The translations under genes and the position numbers were made by a program. Shown piece after piece: positions 41,150 to 53,135 of a DNA stretch of 64,000 nucleotides; the first letter of the stretch is position 1; the number at the start of each line of letters is the position of its first letter. The notes under the pieces were generated by a model, which was not told where the DNA came from, searched no databases, and was given only the letters and a program-made list of their open reading frames with translations. Source of the stretch: Pseudoscleropodium purum (taxonomy: Eukaryota; Streptophyta; Bryopsida; Hypnales; Brachytheciaceae); the NCBI GenBank assembly GCA_963969395.1, contig OZ017796.1:5706501-5770500 (forward strand), given 5' to 3'.

Positions 41150-41790
41150 GTCTTCTCTGGAGTTTCTCGCGGTTGTTGTGGCCACCGTTCTCTCTCAGCA
41201 CTCTGGATCGGTCTGGAGTTTCTCGCAGCTGTTGTGCACCTGTGGTCACCATATCCTCTCACCGCTCTCACCGCAGTTGGTCTGGAGTTTCTCGCGGTTG
41301 TAAAGAACAATAGTCGCAGGCTGTTACCACAGGTTTGGTCGGAGGTTCTGGCGAACACAGATTGCATGCCTCAAACTGCACCTCCGACAACTGATCACAA
41401 ACGAAGCTCCAGAACTCCATGATCCTGTGATGGCCGCAAACCTCGATCAGCTGGCTCAAGAGCGCAAACAGTACGTGCGAGCCTGTAAGTTCCTGCTGGC
41501 AAAGTACACAATCCGGCCTATGCTCCGGCCCCTGAAAAACGTTCACTCCCTTTGGGCGATCTGAAGCTCAGTCTAAACAGAACTCACTCTCTAGCTGTTA
41601 CAACGTTGTGGACCTGTGGTCACCATTCTCTCTCTGCACTCTGGGTTGGTCTGGAGTTTCTCGTGGTTGCTGTGGACTTGTGGTCACCATTCTCTCTCTG
41701 CACGCTGGGTCGGTCTGGAGTTGCTCGCAGCTGCTGTGGTCACCATTTGCTATCTGCAAATCACCACGACCCGGAACACAGGTATGCAAT
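41150..41790 (+). repeat. Diverged tandem array, about 55-70-bp units, promoter side of zinc-ribbon gene
   Basis: Repeats of GGTCTGGAGTTTCTCGC, GTTGTGG and GTGGTCACCATTCTCTCTC occur in two clusters (41150-41320 and 41600-41760). They lie 0.8-1.4 kb before the ATG of the gene at 42534. They may be binding sites for an element-encoded protein, by analogy with TNPA-type subterminal repeats; this is inference. Confidence 0.7.
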
Positions 41791-42533
41791 GCAATGTTGG
41801 TTCCTTCTTCAAATTATTGATCGCATTTTTGCCCGTTTAGGATTTTTTGCGAATTCGAAATTCTAGAGTTTGAGAGTTTGTTATGAAAATGGGGTGCTGC
41901 TTAGGGTCTCTTTCGAATGCAAAGTTCTAGGGTTTGTTATGGAGATTGGGCTCACATGCACGTAGCAATAATCTCTCTTTCTAGTAATGTGAAGTATTGC
42001 AACTTCTCAAAGGAAATCAAGACAATCTTTTGGGAGAGTAGTGTCGTGGTTCAGGGTCAACGGCTTCAAGTTGAGTTGCTTCGACTTCTTTTGGTTGTTC
42101 CAAGGTATCCAATCTCAACCCTTTTTTAAACCGAAATTGGCAATTCAAGACTAGTATAATGTGAACATGGAAGGTGCTAATTGTCTTTTCTCTTCAAAAC
42201 ACTTTGTGGTTGTCTTTTGAGAATCATTTTTTAGACATTAAAATCTCATTATGACTTATAAACCTTGATTTTTAGTAGAGTGGATTGCAGCACTACCGTT
42301 AGGTTTGGTGCAAAATCTTGTTCTCCTTAAATTCTGTTTTTTCACCGCTTTAAATTGAGTTCTAACCAAAGGACTCGACTAAGGAGCTTATGAATGAGAC
42401 ATTGAAGAGGTTTAGAGTGATTCTTTTGCTAAGGTGTTCCATGTGGAGTTTAGTAGGTAATGTTTGTGAACTTTTGCTACTGGTGCAATGCAGGAAGGGC
42501 CTTACATAGTCAATTAGAACTCATCATAAAACA

Positions 42534-44175
42534 ATGGTATTAGCTAAGTGTTGTGACACTTGCGGCAACAAGTATGTAAGAGATACTTCACAGTTTTGTG
42601 CCCTGTGTGGCGAGGAGAGAATGGAATTGGAGGAGGACGATATTGTAGAGGTGGAAGATGAAGGTAGCATGCGAGGGCCTTGTGCTCCAGTTGCACTTCA
42701 AGAGAAATGTGTGAACACACTCTCTTATGTCCAGGTTTTTGCTCCCCCAATTTGTCGAAATAAAAACAAACAATATGGAAAGAAAGCTTTGTTGGCTGCA
42801 AAGATGGGCATTCAACACAGAATAATGTTAGATAACTATGAAAAAGCTAAAAAATGGCTAGTAAATGCACAAGAGATTGGGAGACTACCTAAAGGAGCTT
42901 TTAGTTTAGAAGAAGAAGGAATGCAAGAGTGTCTGAGGCAAATCATAAAAGAAAATTGTGGGACATTGCAAGAAATTAAATTGGGAAGGAAAAATCATAA
43001 ATGGGATGAAAGAGAGATTTATAAGTACTTAAAACACCATTTGAGGTATTTGAGAAGAAAAAAAAGAAAAGTTGAGCACTTGACAAGCAATGAAATCATT
43101 GAGGATGAAGAATTGAATGACATAGTGAATGACATTACCATAGAAGAAAATAGGGATTCTTCTTTGGTGCACACAATTCACAACGAAGAGACTTCAGAAA
43201 CCCAAGTACCTGAGATGGAGCCACTTCAAAGCATTGAAGACGATGAATCGTTTTTATTATTGGTATTGTCATTACCTACAATTGATGTCATGAAAAAGCA
43301 CTTGAAGAAGAAGGTGATGGAAGATGTGAATGCAAAAGTCACTCCAAAACCTTTTGGAGTAGGCTACCGCAAATGGGACAAAAAAAAGCAAGTAAGGGAA
43401 GTGGCTGAGTACTACCGTAAGCAATGTCTTGGTAAGTAGTTTTGTTATGTCTCCATATTGAGTACAACCATAGTGTTTTTTTCATTTCTTAAGAAGTGTC
43501 GAAGTGGTAGTTTGAAATGTTACAGTTGTGCTACAAAAATCAATATTCATCCACATATTAGATAGAAAATATGACAATAGCATGTATCACATGTGTACAC
43601 TTTGTTTTTCATCTACAATTTGGCGTTTCAATCCAAGTTCTTTTTTTATTGAAGTTTGAGGTGGCCATGTGAAACCTTGAGCTCTAAACTATAGAACCGA
43701 TTTTGATGTGAAGTTAGTTGGGTTTCAGTTTTTGGACTGACAACTCAAAATGCTTTGATTTCTCATAACTGAGTCTTTAATATGCCTACAACAATCTTCA
43801 AATTTTGCCATTTTAGTGAGTATGGGATTACAGAGAAAAATTGACCTTTGCATTATGTTATGAATGTAGACGATCGTACAAAGTAATAACGTAGAATTTG
43901 TTCGCATTGATGGAAGTACCCTACCATGAGTTTGCGTGAAGAATGTCAATTGCTGAAGTTTCATTAGAGGTAAGCAGTTGGTCCACTTTTCTGATTGGGT
44001 TGAAGGTCGTTTCAATATTACAATTCTTTAGTAGCTTTTTGTACTGAAGGTGATTAGAAGAAAGTCATGGTTAATAAAATGTTTGTTCTACTTGACAGGT
44101 ACAGTGACTATTAGGAGCTACGAAGAAATGCCACAAACTTTGGTTTCTCATGTCTACAGAGTTGCCAAAAGATGA
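42534..44175 (+). CDS. CACTA accessory protein with N-terminal zinc ribbon, two exons
   Basis: Exon 42534-43431 is open from ATG. A GTAAGT donor at 43432 and a CAG acceptor ending at 44098 join in phase to 44099-44175, adding 25 residues and a stop. Without splicing the frame would end at 43439. The N terminus has CDTCG...CALCG, a four-cysteine zinc ribbon, then an acidic patch, a basic helix-rich middle (YLKHHLRYLRRKKRK), a second acidic stretch and a Lys-rich C terminus. CACTA elements usually carry a second DNA-binding protein beside the transposase; this is the likely counterpart, but sequence similarity to TNPA was not recognised. Frame intact. Confidence 0.75.
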
Positions 44176-44540
44176 CGTGTCCAACTGTTAGATTTTTTGA
44201 ACGTCTGAAGAATTCTGTGTCACTTCACTCTGGAGCTCTCTATTTTGCAATAAAGCGTGCAGTATGCACCCACTATTTTGTCCATTTTCAAGCATTTTGT
44301 CAATTCTTAATTTCATCCAATCCACAAATTTCCATCTATTGTATTAGTGTGCATGAATTCATCCGTTTTAAATTTATTTCATCCACATGTGATGATATTC
44401 ATCTAATTCAAGTAATAAATTTCATTCATTTATGCAAAATAATTCTTCCAATTTTGAACAAAGATTCATCCAAATTTGACAAAATTTCATCCAAAATCCG
44501 CTCGTCATTCATCCATATTGTTACTTGTCAATTGCATTTA
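44176..44540. other. AT-rich subterminal stretch of the CACTA element
   Basis: Contains several CATCCA/TTCATCC-type words (for example TTCATCCAAATTTG and TTCATCCAAAATCC), possibly subterminal binding repeats. No gene. Confidence 0.4.
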
Positions 44541-44688
44541 GCCCCCCCTAATGCGTACAAAAAATGGGCTAAAGGGGGGGGGGGAAATTTGCTCCCCCCC
44601 AACTTGTGTGGTAGTGCTACGGGGGGGCTAAAAGGGGGGGGAATTCTTTCTGGGTTAGCCCAGGCTGAACCACCGAAAGCTCCCAGTG
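44541..44688 (-). repeat. CACTA right terminal and subterminal region with G runs
   Basis: Runs of 7 to 12 consecutive G (around 44573-44583, 44622-44640) and C (44594-44600) surround two (G)GGGCTAAA(A)GGGG motifs. The terminus is CTCCCAGTG at 44680-44688. Such runs could form quadruplex or hairpin structures. Confidence 0.85.
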
Positions 44689-46296
<1,608 letters not shown>

Positions 46297-46635
46297 TCTG
46301 GAAGTTGCGTCTCGATCACCGCAAGTGAAGGCTATCTTTCAGTCGATTGATTGAATGGGCGGCGCTAGTTGACGATCGATCCCAATTGAATGTAGATATA
46401 GACTCACGTTCGATCAATTGTCGTCAGGCCTGCAACTTGAGCAAATGGAAGCGAGAAACAGTCTAACATATGTGCGCTGGTCAGAGAAGTTGCATTCCAG
46501 CTAGCACTAGCTTTGAGACATCGATCAAGTGAGTGGAAGGCGATATACAGTCAATTGGAAACCTCCGCCGACAGGAGAGTGCAGTGCGTGTCGCAGTGTG
46601 GATGAAGGATATTGAAGCGCTACGTTTGCCTTGGC

Positions 46636-46642
46636 ATTTATA
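46636..46642 (-). promoter_or_regulatory. TATA box candidate of the disrupted peroxidase
   Basis: Mirror of 15287-15293, 340 bases before the ATG at 46296. The promoter appears unchanged, so this copy could still be transcribed. Confidence 0.45.
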
Positions 46643-47576
46643 CTCGCCGAGCGAGTTGTCAACTGTACGACGCATGCACTGGCTGGCAACTCTTGGGCTT
46701 CGGAGCGTTTGCTAAACTGTTGCCGTAAGTCAAACGCGTACACCGGAATCGTATAATTAGCTGGATCCGTCCCCCAGTGTGCGGAGCTCCGGCCTCGGAC
46801 TGCGTGCGTGGTCAACCTGTTTGAAATGTTGAGATGGCGTTGACGATCACTAATTGGTTCAGGTTCTCGACGTCGATGCAGATCAGTTCAAGCCAACGAA
46901 ATACTTCTTGCCTCCGTCTCTCTTTTCACTTCTCCAAGTCCACAGGGACGCGTGCCGGTCTGTGAAATTTTTGTTTTCGTTCTGGTTGCACCATTCTCTC
47001 CCTACAGTTCTGGTAGGTCAGATAAATCGACCAATTCTAAACATCCATCCAACCATCACGCCTTTGCGTTCGTCCCTGGTATTCATGATCATGTAAGACG
47101 ACAATTAGTGCTCTTCATCCACAATTGGGTGAACCTTGCTTTCATTCATTAGCGATTTTATCCACATTTTCTGCTTTTTTTTCTAGCTGAGAGATGGCCA
47201 TGAGGAAACCAGTAATCAGGTTCAGTCAATTAAGATCTGGTTAATTTAATCCCCTTAATTTTGTAAATGAATAGACTGCTACGCAACTGCAGGTTAATGG
47301 ATGGGTATCTATATTTATCTGCGTGAGATGTCACTCCGTTTGAACCGGTGATCAATGGCTTCCAGCACTGTTCGCCTCATGTAAATCTTGCATTTCTAAA
47401 TGCCTGTCTGTAAAGCCCTAAACCAAGCAGCGTGTTGAATGTTTGAGGGTTTTACAAATTTTCTAGGAAGATCAGCAAGCTTCTTGCCTAAATATAGCTT
47501 ACTACTTGCTCCGACGAATCGACTTCAATTGAATCAGCCAACTTTGTTTATTTGTCCGTGATCATGGTGTTTGATT

Positions 47577-48001
47577 CATGGTTGTCACATTGGACAGATT
47601 ACTATTCATTATGGTTGTCATAGTGGACGGACGTCCAGTTCGCCCGTCCGTTAGAGGTCCCGCCCATTCGATACAGTCAACACATAGTTGACTTTTTAAT
47701 AACAGAGAAATAGGCCACGTGGATGCCATGTGGATTAAGGAACATGTTGAGCATGGACGAGATCGTCAGGGCGTGGACGAGGTGACGTGTCATTCCGTAG
47801 AATTGCACAAGTTACAAAATTAAAGCCGTCCGTCCCGTCCGATGACCCTAACTCGCCTGTTATGACAACCATGCTATTCATTTCACGTCCTACAGGACAA
47901 GTTACTATTCATCAGATGTACGTAAGACATACATCTGATGAATAGTAACTTGTCCTATAGGACGTGAAATGAATAGTAATCAGTCCAATGTGACAACCAT
48001 G
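47577..48001. mobile_element. hAT-like MITE, 425 bp, containing a nested MITE
   Basis: Termini CATGGTTGTCACATTGGAC and its inverse. Flanked by 8-bp repeats GTTTGATT (47569-47576) and GTTTGCTT (48002-48009). The left arm of the palindrome lacks it. It contains a second element at 47610-47873 and an internal perfect-looking hairpin (CATCAGATGTACGTAAG/ACATCTGATG). Confidence 0.88.
47610..47873. mobile_element. Nested hAT-like MITE, 264 bp, with GTCCG motifs
   Basis: Begins TATGGTTGTCATAGTGGAC and ends TGTTATGACAACCATG, flanked by a perfect 8-bp duplication CTATTCAT (47602-47609 and 47874-47881), which is itself part of the outer MITE. Subterminal GGACGGACGTCC and CCGTCCGTCCCGTCC relate it to 12640-12990 and to the GTCCGC arrays at 52.5-62 kb. 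Confidence 0.88.
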
Positions 48002-48465
48002 GTTTGCTTTCATTATTGCATATTAACACTAGCTTTCTTTTTTATTAGCACTTGTGAGCTTTTTAATCCACTTGCCTATCGGTCTATTGACTATCGATTG
48101 TAATGTTTAGTGGCGTAATCGGTAATTTCGAGCTCTGGAGCTTTGGGAGCCTTCATCCACCGCTTTCGGACTTTCGGAACAACCAACTAGTCTTCACATG
48201 GTGCGGTATCCCGGCCTTTTCTCGAAAAGGGAGTCAAATCCGTCTTCGATGGAGGGTGCAACACTGCAACAGTGCAAGCCTACAGTGACGCCCTTTGGTA
48301 ACTTAATTGCAGACTGCCTGGTCACGACTGTCTGTGTGGGATCCGCGTTGGTTTTGATCGACTCATTCCACGGCTAAATTTGGCCTGGTGGATCTCAAGT
48401 TGTGCCGGACCCGATGCATTCGTGGAGGGCTTCACAGTTGTGGCCGTGCTCCACAGTGCAGGTAG
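48002..48465. repeat. Right palindrome arm, outer diverged part
   Basis: Inverted, diverged match of 13920-14351. Substitutions and short indels are frequent (about eight changes plus a 4-bp indel in the first 110 bases). No gene was recognised. Confidence 0.75.
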
Positions 48466-48474
48466 ATCAGTTAA

Positions 48475-49130
48475 CCCCTAAATGCCCAAGTCGGCAAGGC
48501 CTGTTTTGAGCCTCTTGGAATTTGCTCTCAATTGAGCACAATGCCAACATTTTTATGAGTTGTGTCAATTTTTTTCGAATTAAAACCGTACAAATTCAAA
48601 CCAAACATGTTAGACATCTCATAGGAAAAAAAAACACAACAATATCACTTATGGAGTGAAAGGTTATAATGTTTGATCATGAGGTTGTTAAAACTATAAA
48701 AGTGATGTGAAGTCTTTCAATCCTCTTTTCATAAGTCAAATCTAAAAAAGTTGGTGACCAAAAATATATGAGGTTAAAGGATTTAACATGTATAACCCTA
48801 ATCAATTTATGATTTTTTAAAATCTACTCTAAAAGTTTTCTAAATAAATTTTGAGTGTGATTTTTTCTCCAAGATCTAGTGTATTCAAGGCTCATTTCCA
48901 AGAGCTCTCAACACTACAAGAAGTCAAGATTGTAATTGGTACCCTTGTGCAAAATCTTGAATAGAAAAATCAATATCATTTATTTTCAAGGTTGGATTTT
49001 TTATGCTAAAATTAGACTTCAAGAAGAACTTTGTGAAGATATAAACTACTAAAAATAGCAATTTGGTTAAGTTTTATTTAACTTCAAAGTTTTGCAAACA
49101 CAAGATTTGGGTGCCTTGAGTATGTAGGGG
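48475..49130. mobile_element. TTAA-flanked element, 656 bp
   Basis: Flanked by TTAA (48471-48474 and 49131-49134). Begins CCCCTAAATGCCCAAG; the inverse of its end is CCCCTACATACTCAAGG. Inserted at the outer limit of detectable palindrome homology. No open frame; non-autonomous. Confidence 0.68.
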
Positions 49131-49134
49131 TTAA

Positions 49135-49836
49135 GCTCTCATATTCAATGGTTCATGACTATGTTTCACTAAAGGACACTTCAAATTGAGATTTCTAGTG
49201 CAAAGAGCTATAAGGCAAAAAAAAATATTTTTCTTATGTGTTCAACTATAAGAGCTTGCACAAGACTTGTATGAGAATTTATAGGAAATTTTTTATACAT
49301 TTGGACCATGTAAGTTGTATAGTATTAGTATTCACTATTCAAAGAGAAAATGAAACATATTTTTCGACCTTGTCTAACTAGATTTTCAAACTTTGAATCC
49401 CTTTAACTTAAATTTTTTGCACTAGAGAATTTTGACTTTTAAGATGTAAATATATATATATATATATATATTGTTTTAGAGCTAAGCTCAAAATTATGGA
49501 AAAAAATCAAAAACAAATTCTTAGGTAGGAGTAGGTATAAGATTGAAAGAAATGCTTATTGCTAATAGTTCTAAAATGGAATTGAAATATTTCAATACTA
49601 ATGGGTTAGTTTTTCTCTTGATGGATGCAATAAGTAATCATTGATCAACACCAATGGATGTTTTAGTTTTGAAGAAAATTGGAAATGAAAATTGGAAGCA
49701 AATCCTATAGAGGATCATTACTAAAAACAATGGTACTATTTTGCATCACAATTGGAGTGACGTTGTCTTCTAGTATAACTTTTGAAGCTCAAGTCCTAAG
49801 AAGTTGAAATTCTTATTGGAAATGTCTAACACTCTA
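49135..49836. other. AT-rich intergenic region
   Basis: No gene. A (TA)n run lies at about 49449-49472. Confidence 0.5.
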
Positions 49837-49844
49837 ACTTGATG

Positions 49845-49997
49845 TATGGTTGTCATATTGGACAAGTTACTATTCATTTCATGTCCTATAGGACGAGTTA
49901 TTATTCATCAAATGTACCTAAGAGGTACATTTGATGAATAATAACTCGTCCTATAGGACATGAAATGAATAGTAACTTGTCCAATATGACAACCATG
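49845..49997. mobile_element. hAT-like MITE, 153-bp near-perfect hairpin
   Basis: Almost the whole element is one palindrome: TATGGTTGTCATATTGGAC ... GTCCAATATGACAACCATG, centred on ACCTAAGAGGT. Flanked by a perfect 8-bp duplication ACTTGATG (49837-49844, 49998-50005). Same family as 47577-48001. Confidence 0.92.
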
Positions 49998-50322
49998 ACT
50001 TGATGGCAATTTTAGTTTTCAGAAATTATAAAAAATCCTTTTATATTTAAAATTGAATTTTATTAATTTGTCACACTTAGAGATTCGAGGGTTTTTACAA
50101 CATTCGTAGTACCCAAATTGAAATATTGAATGATTTAGGGTTAAAATTTTGGTGGTTTATTTTCATACTAAGTAGACATATACCTGCTAAGAGACATTTA
50201 TACATATAATATTTTATGTCTTCTAGATCCATGCAAATAGGGCTCCCTTGCACGAGCAATTTTGAACATTGAATATGGTGTCAAACTGTCAATTTCATTT
50301 TTTGGTGAAATTCGATCACCAT

Positions 50323-50410
50323 CATGGTTGTCACATTGGACAGATTACTATTCATTTCATGTCCTGTAGGATGTGAAATGAATAGTAATCTGTCCAATGT
50401 GACAACCATG
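50323..50410. mobile_element. hAT-like MITE, 88-bp hairpin
   Basis: CATGGTTGTCACATTGGAC with its exact inverse, centred on CATGTCCTGTAGGATGTG. Flanked by a perfect 8-bp duplication ATCACCAT (50315-50322, 50411-50418). It is the shortest member of the family. Confidence 0.92.
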
Positions 50411-50418
50411 ATCACCAT

Positions 50419-51164
50419 TAAGTCCTCTCAAATAGAAAAAAATTTAGTTTTTTTTTCATTCATGGTTTTCTATTTATTTTTAATTTATACCTCATTATTT
50501 CTATTTTTGTGACAATCTATCTTTTTTTTTCCATAATACTATTTTAGTACTCAATGCAAGTAGTCCAACTGTACTATTAGCCGTCAATTTTTCAATTAAG
50601 AACTGAGATGTTGTGCTACATGGTACTCATAGTACTTTATAGCAAAAACTCAAGTTTTTCCAAAATGCTTGGGAAAACACTCAATGTTTCTTGCAATGAC
50701 CTCAGATTATTTTTTCTTCAAGATACTTTATATGCCTTCAAAACAAGAGTCTTCATAAATTCTCACATCACTAATCTAAATGGAATCAATCAAAGCTTTC
50801 TAAAAGGACATAAATTTATTCTACAAGAAAAATAAATATATTTATTTATTTATAATTCTTACATTTATTTTTTGATGCATAGAAAATTGGAGTCAAGCAT
50901 GTTATATTGACAAGGGCAGAGCTTTTTCTCCCACATACCAAATGAAAAAAATATATTATTCCTACAAAACTAGTCTATTTTATAACCTTTCCAAAAAAAA
51001 CTAAAATACTACAATAAATATGAAATAAAAGTAATTCACTTGAAAATCTTGAATCTTAAAATTTCCATCCCAGAAAATTGAACCTAAAAGGAAGGGGCAT
51101 TAGTAAGATAGAATGCAATTACTTAATGGTCTATAAAATCAACGTTTTCAAAGATCTTAAATAG
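50419..51164. other. AT-rich intergenic region
   Basis: No gene or complete repeat recognised. Confidence 0.5.
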
Positions 51165-51290
51165 AAAATTTCATTCAAATGGCGGCATTCTATAACTTTG
51201 GCAGTTTTACATCTATACTTGTTTTAGATGTTCAAACCAACCATTGTGAAAGTGGCGGATTTCATATGCCATCTTAATGAAATTTGCCAT
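51165..51290. mobile_element. Small MITE related to the ATGGCGAATTTCGTT family
   Basis: AAAATTTCATTCAAATGGCGG and the inverse end ATCTTAATGAAATTTGCCAT form diverged inverted termini about 126 bp apart. Related to 28219-28501. Confidence 0.5.
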
Positions 51291-52366
51291 TTATGCCTTT
51301 AGATTCTAAAGTCCATGTATTTAGGGACCCCAACTTTTCAGCTTCTATTTACAAATCAATATTCTTTATAGAAATTTAAAAGTGAACTTAATTTTTTATA
51401 AATTCTCAATACATCATAGAAATTAGAAGTCCACTTGCTGATGTTATAGTATGTTAAATTTGGTGCACATCTTGCAATGCATTTTGCAATGGATTTTTAT
51501 ATTGTAAAGCATATGATTGGATAGTTTGGGCATTATCTATATAGATTATTGCAAAAAAAAAACTTGTATTTATTCTTATCACCTATTGCAAATCAATATA
51601 TTTTTTGGCCATAAATATTGATTTAAACTTCAAAGAAATTGGAATTAATAAATAAGGCATATAAGGTTATTATATTATATGCAATTATACATTGGATATT
51701 TTTTCATATTTATTAAAAATAATTTAATATTTCAAAATTATCCTTAATTGGATGTCATCCTAGCTATTTAAAAAAATTTAGTCATTAGGAAAAGAATGGG
51801 GCTTCAACTCCTCAAAGAGGTAGCCAAACTTTGGACAATCGATGCAAAGTACAATTAAAATAATTATATTTTTTCCCAAATTTTTTTTTAATTCAGCTAC
51901 TTCAAATTGTTGATTTAGACTTTGGTGGCCTTCTTAAGGCCCCATTCTTTTTTTATTAAGTATTATTGAACAATAAAATTTGCCATGATTAATGATATTT
52001 CTAAATGTATTTTTATTATATTTACAATATTGTTTCCATTGTGTTCCCATTTCCCAATCAATTTTAAAAATATCACACATTTGTTGGTATTTTAAATTTA
52101 TATTAGATATTTAGGATTTTTTTACGAGGAATTAAATTTTTTTAAATGTCAATTTTGATAAATCACCATTACTAAATAAAAATCTTCATTTGACATTTAC
52201 AACATATAGATTAATGTACCTATAGATATACAAATTAATATGCAAATTGTAATTTATTCACAAAATTGTTCATGGATGTTGTGTTGAGAGTATTTGTTTT
52301 GGGAAATCATGAGGATTTTAGCTGCAACTAAGAATAGTTTGCTATAGAGTTCAATTGGATCTTTTA
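51291..52366. other. AT-rich intergenic region
   Basis: No gene recognised. Confidence 0.5.
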
Positions 52367-52445
52367 ATCTTTAGTCTTCAATCTTCAATTTTCAATCTTC
52401 AATCTTCAATCTTCAACTTTTAGTCTTTAGTCTTTAATCTTCAAA
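52367..52445. repeat. Heptamer microsatellite
   Basis: Tandem TCTTCAA units interspersed with TCTTTAG variants. Confidence 0.85.
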
Positions 52446-52554
52446 CTCTTCTTCATTGGCCTATTCTATAGTGGCTCTATAGAGGTCAAGATAAGGATAG
52501 ATGATAAGAATCCACGACTTTGGATGTATAAAACGGGATAGCCAACCTTCAGGG

Positions 52555-52745
52555 TTGACGAATCTCAACGTCCGCCCCAAAATAGCGTCCGTTTTCCAGA
52601 CGTCCGGATGCACGGACGTTAGCGGATGAAGCGTCCCTCTCGCCGTCGGAAGGCGGACGCGTGGGGCGGGGCGGATGGGCAGGATGGATGGGTGGGGCGG
52701 ACGGGCTGGGCGGATGGCCGGGGCGGTCGGGCGTACAGACCAGAC
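52555..52745. promoter_or_regulatory. GC-rich GTCCGC/GCGGAC motif array 1
   Basis: Many copies of GTCCG/CGGAC and GGGGCGGAC-type words in otherwise AT-rich DNA. It lies beyond the 3' end of the RING-like gene, and a TATAAAA at about 52527 lies just left of it. It may be the promoter module of another gene or one edge of an element. Confidence 0.6.
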
Positions 52746-53135
52746 GGGGTGGACTTCGCATTGCCATTAGTTATTAGAAAATTTTATATTGTTATGTAAT
52801 TTGAATGTTACACAATCAAAAATAAATGCATCTACGTAAAATAAGATGTACATATAAAAATATTTTTATACGCAAATGAAAATATAGCATCTTTATATAT
52901 AAATATATATGTATAAACAAAATACATTAAAACATAGTTCCAATATCACTATTGAATCCTATACGATCTTTTTAAGATATAAATCTTTCACATTCTTTTT
53001 TGTTTTTAAACAATAAAAGGACCATTGTTTTTAAAAAACGAAATTCTCCTCAAATCCTACTTTCAACCAGATGGACCACTACCCTTCTCCCAAAACAAAA
53101 GGAAAATCTGCTGTATCGAGGAGTTTAGCAGATGA

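Larger units (their letters stand above)
29871..44688. mobile_element. Complete CACTA (EnSpm/CACTA) transposon, 14,818 bp
   Basis: Left terminus CACTGGGAGATTTTGG; right terminus, inverted, CACTGGGAGCTTTCGG. Both are followed by TTCAGCCTGGG. The flanking bases are GGC on each side (29868-29870 and 44689-44691), while the uninterrupted peroxidase has a single GCC (17238-17240 on +), so the duplication is exactly 3 bp, diagnostic of CACTA elements. Subterminal GGGGGCTAAAAGG motifs occur near both ends. It encodes a TNP2-like transposase (-) and a spliced zinc-ribbon gene (+). A 223-bp TTAA-type MITE has inserted near its left end. Confidence 0.93.
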
